From contig JAKQKW010000403.1 of assembly GCA_029560455.1 (NCBI GenBank), forward strand, positions 1 through 13,830: a DNA stretch of 13,830 bases, given 5' to 3'. Every line of letters starts with the position of its first letter. The first letter of the stretch is position 1. This DNA comes from Candidatus Rifleibacteriota bacterium (GTDB taxonomy: Bacteria > Riflebacteria > Ozemobacteria > Ozemobacterales > Ozemobacteraceae). This document shows, piece after piece, positions 7,456-13,830 of the stretch. A program made the position numbers and the translations under genes. A model generated the notes under the pieces. The model was not told the origin of the DNA, did not search any database, and saw only the letters and a program-made list of their open reading frames with translations.

Positions 7456-9354
7456 TTACCGGTTGAACGCAAAATGAGCGGCAATTTTCTGCGTTTCACC
7501 CGTCTCACGGTTTACTGCAATCAGTTCGAACTGGCAGGGCGCATTGGCTGGCAAGGCCAGGCGCAGGGAAAAAGTTCCATCGGCTCTGACTGAAATCTGC
7601 TGCCCCATGAAAAACAGGTCACAACCGGCAGGAACCTGGCCATAAAGAACCAGGTCAGCCGCCAGCGCTATCGACGGAACCGGCCGGGTTCTACAAACCT
7701 GATCAAAGCTGCTGACTCCGGCAGACCCTGGCATTTGCAGAGATCCAGGCATCGATGAAAATTCTGAAGCCGAAGTCGGAACGCCTGAAGAACCAGGCAG
7801 ATTGAGTGAAGAAATGCCCTCCGGCAATGCCACATGTGACCCGGGCATCAGCGGCGCATGTTCCGAAAACCCTGCCGGGATTTCAGAAGACCCTGCGTGG
7901 AGCACCGGAGAACCTGAAAGCGACTGGTAATAAACAAAAGCCGGGTCAGTCAGACGGGCCGTCAGAACCACAGTCTGGCTGTTTTCTGTTTCTGCCGGGG
8001 ATTCAGATTCTTCGCACAGCTTCGGAAGTGGCTGAGGGGCAACGGCTGCAGCCCATTGTTCGGCGACTCTGTCGGGCGGGGTCTGAACCAGGTTGGAAAG
8101 AGCGATAAAGGTATAGCCTTCAGTGGGGCTCTGCAAACCCAACTCGACCTGATAAACACATTTTGAGTCTTCAAGATAAATATACCAGTTCCGGGCATTC
8201 TCAGTGATCTTTATTTCCTGGGTGTGACCGTGAGTAACGTTATGAAGCCGCAAAATATAGCGCGAATGGGCAAATTCAAAAATACCGACTTCGAGCTCGA
8301 GGCGTTTGCGCTCAACCGGTGGGAGTTCCCAGTAGGCGTATGCCCAGTGGGGATCACGAATCTGAAGAACCAGTCTGGTCTCGTCGTAATATTCCGGCAG
8401 GTCACCGGTAAGCTCACTTTCACCTATGGGCGCGGCAGGAGCAGAAGAGGGTGCTGACAGCACCGGGATTTCCATGGTAGTCTTCAGCGAAGCATGCCGG
8501 CGCCGGCGATCGCTCTCTATTTTCTCCGCCAGGTCGCTTGTCTTTCTGGAATCATGGGCAAGGTTGACCGGAATCGCCACAGCCGGCTCAATTACATTCG
8601 CGCCCTTTTTATTTGCAGAAACAGGCACTTCGGAGCTTTTTTTGCCAAAAGCACGATTGAGGGTTCTCAGTGCTGCGGCTTCTTCTTCACACTGACGGCT
8701 GACAACCTCTGCGGCATGCAAGCCAACGGAAGTATCTTCAACCTTAGCGGCGGCTTGAGCGAGCTCAGGCGACGACATGGGCTTTGCTTTTGGCGGGCGG
8801 CCACGGCGTGGCTTTTCGACTGGCAAGGCATCATTTTTTACTTTTGGTGGTCTACCGCGCTTTGGTTTATCGACAACCGGCTCAACGGCAGCCTTTTTAG
8901 GTGGACGACCGCGTCGGGGCCTGTCTTCAGAAATCTGCGCAGGCCTTTCAGCAGGTTCATCTTTTTTGATGGCCTTAGGCGGACGGCCACGGCGTGGGCG
9001 TTCAGCTGATGGTTCTGACTTTAAGACTTCTTCTAATGCAGGCACAGCCTGTTTATCAACTTCAGATTTTTTAGGCGGTCGGCCTCTTCCCCTGGGTTTT
9101 TCGGGAATTTCTGATTTTTTGGGGGCAGAACCGGGTTCTGGCTGGCCGTGACTTTGCGGGAGAGTCGGCAGAGTCGGAGTAATTTTATTGAGACTTCGAC
9201 TGACTGGCGGTTCAACCAGGAGCAACTGCAGAACTTTTATAAGTTCCTGACGTGAAAGACTGGAACGACCAGCAATATCAAGCTCACGGGCAAGAGTGTA
9301 CAATTCCTGCCTGGTCAGCGAGGCGAGCTTTTTTTCGGTAAACCTCGTTTTCAT
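7456..9354 (-). CDS. DUF4912 protein with SAP/Rho-N-like start, five AT-hooks and Ig-like end
   Basis: Function is unknown. The 632-residue protein has four visible parts. Residues 10-47 (LTRQELYTLARELDI, then LSRQELIKVLQ) resemble the helix-extended-helix of SAP or Rho N-terminal domains. Residues 85-190 hold five AT-hooks with GRP cores at 91-93, 123-125, 149-151, 167-169 and 185-187, spaced in a Lys/Pro/Glu-rich linker; such motifs bind the minor groove of AT-rich DNA. Residues about 318-435 are DUF4912 (YDETRLVLQIRDPHWAYAYWELP). A Ser/Pro/Gly-rich stretch with repeated PGS follows at 480-545, then an Ig-like beta segment (560-632). No signal peptide is visible. The start is the ATG at 9354, with GGGGGA 4 nt before it; a TTG at 9375 has no such site. 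It is the first gene of the unit with GH57, the cyclase and rnd. Confidence 0.85.
   Translation of the reverse strand: MKTRFTEKKLASLTRQELYTLARELDIAGRSSLSRQELIKVLQLLLVEPPVSRSLNKITPTLPTLPQSHGQPEPGSAPKKSEIPEKPRGRGRPPKKSEVDKQAVPALEEVLKSEPSAERPRRGRPPKAIKKDEPAERPAQISEDRPRRGRPPKKAAVEPVVDKPKRGRPPKVKNDALPVEKPRRGRPPKAKPMSSPELAQAAAKVEDTSVGLHAAEVVSRQCEEEAAALRTLNRAFGKKSSEVPVSANKKGANVIEPAVAIPVNLAHDSRKTSDLAEKIESDRRRRHASLKTTMEIPVLSAPSSAPAAPIGESELTGDLPEYYDETRLVLQIRDPHWAYAYWELPPVERKRLELEVGIFEFAHSRYILRLHNVTHGHTQEIKITENARNWYIYLEDSKCVYQVELGLQSPTEGYTFIALSNLVQTPPDRVAEQWAAAVAPQPLPKLCEESESPAETENSQTVVLTARLTDPAFVYYQSLSGSPVLHAGSSEIPAGFSEHAPLMPGSHVALPEGISSLNLPGSSGVPTSASEFSSMPGSLQMPGSAGVSSFDQVCRTRPVPSIALAADLVLYGQVPAGCDLFFMGQQISVRADGTFSLRLALPANAPCQFELIAVNRETGETQKIAAHFAFNR
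8788..9093 (-). repeat. Five degenerate AT-hook-coding repeats
   Basis: Five copies of a roughly 21-bp element encoding R/K-R-G-R-P-P-K occur at unit spacings of 96, 78, 54 and 54 bp within the DUF4912 gene. The repeats are coding and diverged at synonymous sites, which points to selection on the protein motif and not to recent DNA duplication. Confidence 0.85.
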
Positions 9355-9399
9355 GCCATCCCCCGAGTCACACAAGAAAAATCTGCGGTACAGTCAAAC

Positions 9400-9427
9400 A
9401 TGATACCAGAATTTTCCGGTTTGCCAA
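9400..9427 (-). promoter_or_regulatory. Near-consensus promoter for the DUF4912-GH57-cyclase-rnd unit
   Basis: On the minus strand, TTGGCA (9427-9422) and TATCAT (9405-9400) each differ from consensus at one base and are separated by 16 nt. Initiation would fall near 9393, leaving about 39 nt before the DUF4912 ATG. The -35 box begins 2 nt after the stop codon of the 36-aa gene, so the unit can be expressed independently of the genes upstream. Confidence 0.7.
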
Positions 9428-9428
9428 G

Positions 9429-9539
9429 TTAATTATCTTTGAGCAGGCTGTCAATTAAAGCTGGTAGAAAAATCAGAAAAACGTAGTAGTGCAGAGCCAT
9501 GAAAAGACCGAAAACATAGCCAAAAATCTGAAAAAACAT
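9429..9539 (-). CDS. 36-aa hydrophobic micro-protein (probable small membrane protein)
   Basis: I do not recognise this short gene. It encodes MFFQIFGYVFGLFMALHYYV followed by FLIFLPALIDSLLKDN. It is almost wholly hydrophobic and aromatic up to residue 29 and ends with a short charged tail, consistent with one membrane-spanning helix. Support for translation is good: AAAGGAGG lies 6 nt before the ATG, the site overlaps the stop codon of the secreted TPR gene (coupled translation), and the frame ends in TAA right before a promoter. Another ATG at 9544 is only 1 nt from the Shine-Dalgarno and its frame closes after 24 codons, so it is unlikely. It may be an accessory to the TPR protein or a membrane regulator; neither is shown. 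Confidence 0.65.
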   Translation of the reverse strand: MFFQIFGYVFGLFMALHYYVFLIFLPALIDSLLKDN

Positions 9540-9545
9540 GCCATG

Positions 9546-9553
9546 CCTCCTTT
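9546..9553 (-). promoter_or_regulatory. Shine-Dalgarno AAAGGAGG of the 36-aa gene
   Basis: This strong site overlaps the TAA of the TPR gene and stands 6 nt before the ATG at 9539. It is the main reason to believe the micro-gene is translated, since no other start nearby would use it well. Confidence 0.7.
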
Positions 9554-10730
9554 ACTCTTCGATTCGCTCAACCTTAAGCTGTACTGCAACATTTGAGAAC
9601 AGGGTCACCGAACGCCGCCCGCCGCCATACAAATCCTGGATATAACCGCTGGTCTGGTTAACAGCCGAAAAAACAACTGTATATCTTATTCCTTCAGCCT
9701 CAAAACGCAGATTTTTCTGGTCGATGCCCTCTTCGGCGGTAAAGACAAAATCACGCTGCTCGCTGCCACCAGCAAGAGTTATTGAAAAAATTTCGAAGCG
9801 ATCAGCCGGAATACCGGTGCGCTCGTTACTGGCACGCAATGTGAACGCGGCTCCATCAAGCTCCCGCGATATGGTGCCGGCGGCATTGAATGAAAAACTG
9901 TCCTGAAAGAGTACAACCTGTTCTTCAGAAACAACCTCAGACAGTTCGTTGCGCGGCCTGGTCGGCTCAACATAAGCTGTTGTTCGTGAAGAAAACTGTT
10001 CAAGCTTTTCTTCGGCCTGACCTGCCTGATCGGAATCAGGATAGATAATTATTATCTGCTGCAGGGTCTGAGTGGCCTTTTCGGTATCGCCGCGCAGCTC
10101 AAGAAGAGTAGCGAGCTTCAGCAGACGGTCAGGCTCACGCTCTTTTGTTTCTGAAAGAAAGGTCAGATACTTAACCGCATCTTCTATCAGACCGGATTCG
10201 TCTTTAGCCATCAAAGTCGGCATCAGTCGCAGGCTCGCCAGATAATCATCGATTGCTTCACGAATATTGCGTTTGGCATAAAGAGCCATCGCCCTGTTAA
10301 ACAGGCGATTCGCCTCTTCTGTCTGCGCAAGCTCCGGCAGATGCTCGAGCTTCATCACGGCGCGGCTGGCAAGCAGTTCTGGCAGTTTTCCCTGCATGGC
10401 CAGTTTGTAATGATAGGCGGCAAAATCGAAACGCCTGACCCCTTCAAGACATTCACCGATGCGGAAGTGCAGTTTGGCCTTGACCTCTTCATTGGTGGTC
10501 ATGGCAAGACCTTCGTAATAAAAAATCAGAGCTTCACGGTAGTCATTGGCGCGAAACAGCTCTTCGGCACGCAACAAACACTTCTGCAGGTTATAGGGGG
10601 CAGTAACTTCGGAGTTCTGCTTTATTTCGAGCCGTTTTCCTGAACGAACCTGAGCATTCAAACCTGTAGAACTGCCCGGCATGGCCATGACAGCAGCTGC
10701 AAGAAGAAAGTTCAGATACGGCTTTTTCAT
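9552..10730 (-). CDS. Secreted TPR-repeat protein with unknown beta-rich C-terminal domain
   Basis: The product has 392 residues and no assigned function. I start at the ATG at 10730, which gives a clear signal peptide (MKKPYLNFLLAAAVMAM, cleavage likely near residue 26, LNA-QV). The same frame is open back to 10904, but that part would overlap the preceding gene by over 150 nt and would bury the signal. Residues about 50-115 and 138-170 are TPR-like (LLRAEELFRANDYREALIFY and FNRAMALYAKRNIREAIDDY). A further pair at 200-245 includes LLELRGDTEKATQTLQQII. A linker follows, then a beta-rich domain at about 270-390 ending in VAVQLKVERIEE, which I do not recognise. It is probably periplasmic and used for protein contacts, perhaps in envelope assembly. 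It starts 16 nt after the TIM-barrel gene and is coupled to the 36-aa gene downstream. Confidence 0.8.
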   Translation of the reverse strand: MKKPYLNFLLAAAVMAMPGSSTGLNAQVRSGKRLEIKQNSEVTAPYNLQKCLLRAEELFRANDYREALIFYYEGLAMTTNEEVKAKLHFRIGECLEGVRRFDFAAYHYKLAMQGKLPELLASRAVMKLEHLPELAQTEEANRLFNRAMALYAKRNIREAIDDYLASLRLMPTLMAKDESGLIEDAVKYLTFLSETKEREPDRLLKLATLLELRGDTEKATQTLQQIIIIYPDSDQAGQAEEKLEQFSSRTTAYVEPTRPRNELSEVVSEEQVVLFQDSFSFNAAGTISRELDGAAFTLRASNERTGIPADRFEIFSITLAGGSEQRDFVFTAEEGIDQKNLRFEAEGIRYTVVFSAVNQTSGYIQDLYGGGRRSVTLFSNVAVQLKVERIEE

Positions 10731-10746
10731 CAAGGTTACCAGCGGT

Positions 10747-11865
10747 TTAAAGTGAGCCCGGGAAGCTGTCGGGCATGACGTTGCGCATGACGAAGTCTGT
10801 ATTTCTGGTGTTTGGAACAGCCTCGACAAGGAGAATTTTCTGGTTGCCGGCCTCGATATCCTTGCGCAGTTCTTTGAGAAACGGCACAAGGTTGATATCG
10901 CCATTCTGGAAAAGCCCCAGATTCATAAACTGATTACGGGCCGCGTCATAATAGTCGCGAAGAGCGTTATGCCAGCGTTTGAGCACCTGCTCGGCATAAT
11001 GTTCGTCTTTTTCGGCAGTCGCCTGCTGATGGTCTTTGGCCGCGGCAATAAATTCTTTAAGAGCCTTTTGCATCGCGTCTCTACGGGCACCAATCTTATC
11101 GAGACCAGACTGAACCTGCTGCAGCATCACAATCGTGATTTCACTGCGAAACTGGCGATAGGTTTCGATCAGATCTTCGCTCTCAAGTTGAGCAATACCG
11201 ACATTGAAGGCCATGCCACAACCGCTGTCCTTGCGGAGCTTGCGAAAAACGGCGTGAGAAATACCGCCATTGCGCAAATGCAGTCTGATCTGGTGCTTGC
11301 CGGCTTCAGCGGCAAGCGTCTTGAGAGCTGCTTTCAACTTTGCCTCAGCCTGCGGGTCAATAAAAATACCAGGCTCAGAAACAGGAACAATGATGTGCTC
11401 GACTCCATATTCTGCCGCCATTTCGATGATCGGCAGACATTCGTCAGTGCTCAAGGCGGCATAAGCCCTGTTGCCTTCAACGGATGATGGCAAAGCCAGG
11501 TAACAGGGGCGAAAATGCACAAGATTTTCCGGCTTTTTAAAATTCTTCGGCGGTGGCGGCGGCGGCGCGTCTTTTTTCGGGGGCAGATCTGGCGGCAGAC
11601 TGTAAGAACGGGCAACATATTCAGGCAGGGTTACAACGACCTTTATCCCGAGGGTCTGAGCCTTCTGCAGAGTCTGCACAAATACTTCGCGGTTGTGCTG
11701 CAAACCGGGGTCATTGACCCGAAGATCGAGCACATGCATTTTGCCGCGCCATTTGGCGAGAGAACCGTTACGGCTGATTGAAATCGGCGGAGTCAGGGGG
11801 TCTTGCGTGCCGCCGATTCCCTGTTCGATGTAACCAAGTAGAAAAGTTGTGTCTGTCGTATTCAT
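10747..11865 (-). CDS. Unrecognised protein, possible xylose-isomerase-like (AP endonuclease 2 type) TIM barrel
   Basis: The 372-residue protein is probably cytoplasmic, with no signal peptide. Alternating hydrophobic strands and amphipathic helices suggest a TIM barrel: MHVLDLRV (43-50), GIKVVVTLPEY (73-83), VEHIIVPVSEP (155-165) and IRLHLRNGGI (193-202). The sequence GLFQNGDINLVPFLKELRK near 317-335 resembles the G-D-I/N-x-x-x-x-L-x-x-L end of sugar phosphate isomerase/epimerases. Typical metal ligands are not clear, so catalysis is uncertain. Two insertions stand out: a Pro/Lys loop at 91-113 with six consecutive prolines, and a charged helical stretch at about 253-300 that may be a coiled coil. 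The Shine-Dalgarno is weak. It follows the PhnD-like gene after 51 nt and precedes the TPR gene by 16 nt. Family call is tentative. Confidence 0.55.
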   Translation of the reverse strand: MNTTDTTFLLGYIEQGIGGTQDPLTPPISISRNGSLAKWRGKMHVLDLRVNDPGLQHNREVFVQTLQKAQTLGIKVVVTLPEYVARSYSLPPDLPPKKDAPPPPPPKNFKKPENLVHFRPCYLALPSSVEGNRAYAALSTDECLPIIEMAAEYGVEHIIVPVSEPGIFIDPQAEAKLKAALKTLAAEAGKHQIRLHLRNGGISHAVFRKLRKDSGCGMAFNVGIAQLESEDLIETYRQFRSEITIVMLQQVQSGLDKIGARRDAMQKALKEFIAAAKDHQQATAEKDEHYAEQVLKRWHNALRDYYDAARNQFMNLGLFQNGDINLVPFLKELRKDIEAGNQKILLVEAVPNTRNTDFVMRNVMPDSFPGSL

Positions 11866-11916
11866 AGTTGCAGTATCTTACCACAAACTGCCATCCCGTG
11901 ACTACCAGTCGGCCGC

Positions 11917-12783
11917 TTATTTGCTTCTGCTTTTCAATTCTGCCTGAATTTCAGCTTCGGCCACAAATTTATCGGTGCCACGCAGAGCTTTGACAATCTT
12001 TAGTTCTTCAACGCCATCAGGGTCGGTATGCATCTGCATCAGGGCGTCAACAATACGCTTTTTAAGCGCCGCATCGAGGTCTTCTCTGACAACGATCGGA
12101 TCGTTCGGAATAGGGCCGGTTCTGGCAATAACCTTCAGACCGTCGGCATTCTTGTCGACAAGACTTGCCGAAAAAACCGCGGCGGCGTCGTAGGTGCCGT
12201 CAATGACCCCGAGAATACTGCTGCGGTGACTCTGAGTAAATTCAACCCGGGAAAAAAAGGCCAGCGGATCAATCCCCTGAGCTGCCATGTAAAGGTTGGG
12301 AAAATAGAAACCCGAACCGGAATAACGATCGACATAGGCAAAAACTTTGCCCTTGAGATCCTGAATATCGTTAGCCGGGCTGTCGCTTCTGACAACAATC
12401 TGGCCGTCATAAAGAACACTGCCATACTGCATCGGCCGACACACGGCCTCCCAGCGGCTTTGTCGCCGCAGGCCCTCAAAAGAAGCGTGTGAGAACCAGG
12501 CAATATGAATTTTATTCAGTTCAAGAAGGCGTGCAAGGCTCTCGTAATCTGAAGCTGTAACCATTACGACTTTTCTGCCAAGTTTTTTCTGAAGATATCT
12601 GCATACAGGTTCAATCTGCTCGCGAAGCTTGTCTGGCTGGATAAAAGGGATTACCCCGAGAAAAACCGGAGCTGCCTGGTCGATTACAGGCTTAAGGCGA
12701 ACCGGTTCGGGCTCTTTGATCGCAAACCATCCGGCAAACAAAAGAGAAAACATCGTCAGAGTCACAATCAATGATAATCGCAT
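11917..12783 (-). CDS. PhnD-like periplasmic substrate-binding protein, orphan
   Basis: The 288-residue protein belongs to the PhnD/phosphate-phosphite-phosphonate binding family (periplasmic binding fold, type 2). Residues 3-21 form a hydrophobic N-terminal signal or anchor; there is no lipobox cysteine. Family features include FLGVIPFIQPDKLREQIEP (41-59), HIAWFSHASFEGL (93-105), YDGQIVVRSDSPANDIQDLKG (125-145, hinge region), SGSGFYFPNLYM (155-166), THE SHRSSILGVIDGTYDAAAVF run at 185-204, and TGPIPNDPIVVRE (222-234). No permease or ATPase gene lies within the window, so transport of a phosphonate is not supported by context; relatives also serve as ligand sensors for signalling proteins. 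Its ATG follows the HEAT-gene stop after 3 nt and lies in the same frame. Ligand is unknown. Confidence 0.85.
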   Translation of the reverse strand: MRLSLIVTLTMFSLLFAGWFAIKEPEPVRLKPVIDQAAPVFLGVIPFIQPDKLREQIEPVCRYLQKKLGRKVVMVTASDYESLARLLELNKIHIAWFSHASFEGLRRQSRWEAVCRPMQYGSVLYDGQIVVRSDSPANDIQDLKGKVFAYVDRYSGSGFYFPNLYMAAQGIDPLAFFSRVEFTQSHRSSILGVIDGTYDAAAVFSASLVDKNADGLKVIARTGPIPNDPIVVREDLDAALKKRIVDALMQMHTDPDGVEELKIVKALRGTDKFVAEAEIQAELKSRSK

Positions 12784-12786
12784 ATA

Positions 12787-13830
12787 TTATTCATCCGTTA
12801 AAAGAATTCCGAGCTGTTTCAGACGCGAACTGGCGTCGACAACCATTTCTGCAGAAATTTCAATTTCCCGTGCGGCTGCAAAAACTGAAAAAGCATCGAT
12901 ATCCGCAGGTATACCCGCCGCAGGATCAATAAGAGGAACGATCTTCTGTGCAAGTTTTCTTCCGGCACGGGTTTCAAGGTATTCGAGAGCCATGCCGCGT
13001 TCATGCGAGTTACTGCCCGCGATTGCGTCAAAGCTTTTCAATATGGCGGCCGGCTCAAGCGAGAAAAAAGCAAAGGCCTGAACCTGCCATCTGAGGTATT
13101 TCTGCCAGAGTTTATGCTCAACCTTACCTGCGGGAGTAGTCATCACAGCGGCAGTTTCGCTCCAGAGAGCGTTTAAAAGAGCCGAAAGCGGGCGCAACAG
13201 ATTTGGCGACATTTCAGGTTTTTCGATACTGCCGCCGGCAATAGCTCCTAACAGGGAAAACCAGGCCGGAACAGTCTCCTGAACCGGCTCCTGGCGGAGT
13301 CTGGCGATCAAAGGAGCAGCAGTAAGTTCGATCTGCCCCTCAGAAACCTCGATGACACACCTGCTCATAAGCAGTTGCGTCTCTGAATCAGCTTTTTCAA
13401 GAAGAGCGATCAGGGTCCGGCGCTTTTCAATCTGCTCGATGCAGAGAATTGCCGCCAGCAGTTCCAGGTTATCCTGGCGGGCACCAGCTCTGAGTTTTGC
13501 TGACAACAGGCGGCGTTCTTCTGCTGTAATGCCTGACATCAACCGACTGACGCGACTGATATTCTCGCGCGAAACTGTTTCCAGCAGCTCCCCTGCCCTG
13601 CCGGCAATCTCTTTATTGCCATGAAGCAGCATCTTTTCGAGCACTGACATAGCAGCAGGAGTTTGAATTCTTGCCAGGGCATTGGCGGCATTGCCGGCAA
13701 CCACAAGATTGTTTTCGGCGGCCAGATTTTCAAGGGCCGGCACAAAGAGTGGCAAACCCAGCTCACCCATTACTGCTGCCGCTGACGCACGCATCATTTC
13801 GACGCTGCTGACTGCCATGGCGGCGAGCCG
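12787..13830 (-). CDS. HEAT-repeat protein, 5' end cut by window edge
   Basis: Only the last 347 residues are present. An ATG occurs at 13818, but the frame is open upstream of it and HEAT-like sequence begins at once, so the real start is probably outside. Residues about 5-85 contain two to three HEAT units with the A-x-x-A-L-x-x-L pattern (RASAAAVMGELGLPLFVPAL, GNAANALARIQTPAAM). More helical repeats follow. The C-terminal part, with QAFAFFSLEPAAILKSFDAI, ERGMALEYLETRAGRKLAQK and IVPLID, resembles the tail of MFS transporter-HEAT fusions related to the nucleotide transporters Npt1/Npt2. If so, transmembrane helices should lie upstream. That is inference from pattern memory. The role here is likely a scaffold, joined to the PhnD-like gene downstream. 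Confidence 0.8.
   Translation of the reverse strand, partial: RLAAMAVSSVEMMRASAAAVMGELGLPLFVPALENLAAENNLVVAGNAANALARIQTPAAMSVLEKMLLHGNKEIAGRAGELLETVSRENISRVSRLMSGITAEERRLLSAKLRAGARQDNLELLAAILCIEQIEKRRTLIALLEKADSETQLLMSRCVIEVSEGQIELTAAPLIARLRQEPVQETVPAWFSLLGAIAGGSIEKPEMSPNLLRPLSALLNALWSETAAVMTTPAGKVEHKLWQKYLRWQVQAFAFFSLEPAAILKSFDAIAGSNSHERGMALEYLETRAGRKLAQKIVPLIDPAAGIPADIDAFSVFAAAREIEISAEMVVDASSRLKQLGILLTDE

Noticed and set aside
8788..9093. Regularly spaced repeats that might look like a CRISPR or DNA repeat array
   Set aside because: The units are in frame, encode AT-hooks, vary at synonymous sites and have unequal spacers.
8494..9151. Plus-strand frames with repeated GGRPRRG motifs
   Set aside because: These are reverse-complement shadows of the AT-hook codons in the DUF4912 gene.
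9473..9544. Alternative short frame from the ATG at 9544
   Set aside because: It is only 1 nt from the Shine-Dalgarno and closes after 24 codons with no distinctive composition; the ATG at 9539 is far better placed.
10731..10904. N-terminal extension of the TPR protein by 58 residues
   Set aside because: It overlaps the end of the preceding gene by over 150 nt, has no domain features, and would hide a clear signal peptide that begins at 10730.
11881..11916. Short hairpin (GACT/AGTC) and a TAAGAT box before the TIM-barrel-like gene
   Set aside because: A 4-bp stem without a T tract is not a terminator, and the -10-like box has no -35 partner and would start transcription almost at the ATG.

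Overview
All credible genes in this window lie on the minus strand, so the window reads from right (13830) to left (1). It holds eight complete protein genes, one of them a 36-residue micro-gene, plus a HEAT-repeat gene cut at the right edge and a protease gene cut at the left edge. I see no tRNA, rRNA, CRISPR array, insertion sequence or integrase. Coding density is high, and gaps inside the gene runs are mostly 3 to 75 nt. Good Shine-Dalgarno sites, sigma70-like promoters, Sec-type signal peptides and a gingipain-class secreted protease suggest a Gram-negative, genetic code 11 bacterium of a little-studied lineage. The mix of GH57, DUF4912, CHASE2-cyclase and C25 peptidase genes made me think of Riflebacteria-type or similar deep-branching genomes, but this is a hunch and not a sequence match.

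Right part (13830-9429): the end of a HEAT-repeat protein, possibly the tail of a nucleotide-transporter-like MFS-HEAT fusion, is followed after a single stop codon and in the same frame by an orphan PhnD-like substrate-binding protein. Then come an unrecognised protein resembling xylose-isomerase-type TIM barrels, a secreted TPR protein with an unknown beta-rich C-terminus, and the 36-aa hydrophobic micro-protein, whose Shine-Dalgarno overlaps the TPR stop codon.

Middle part (9427-1499): a near-consensus promoter just after the micro-gene appears to drive a second unit. Its genes are a DNA-binding-looking DUF4912 protein (SAP/Rho-N-like start, five AT-hooks, DUF4912, Ig-like end), a GH57 alpha-glucan branching enzyme, a CHASE2 class III adenylate cyclase with an enlarged extracytoplasmic region, and RNase D with an arginine tail. 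A hairpin with a T-rich tail follows.

Left part (1459-1): a separate promoter (exact TATAAT, 17-nt spacer), a strong Shine-Dalgarno and a TTG start lead into a secreted gingipain-like C25 cysteine protease. Its prodomain and His/Cys dyad are visible, but its C-terminus lies outside the window.

Themes are storage-glucan metabolism, cAMP signalling, RNA processing and envelope proteins. The least explained parts are the AT-hook/DUF4912 protein beside the branching enzyme and the four-gene envelope set upstream of it.
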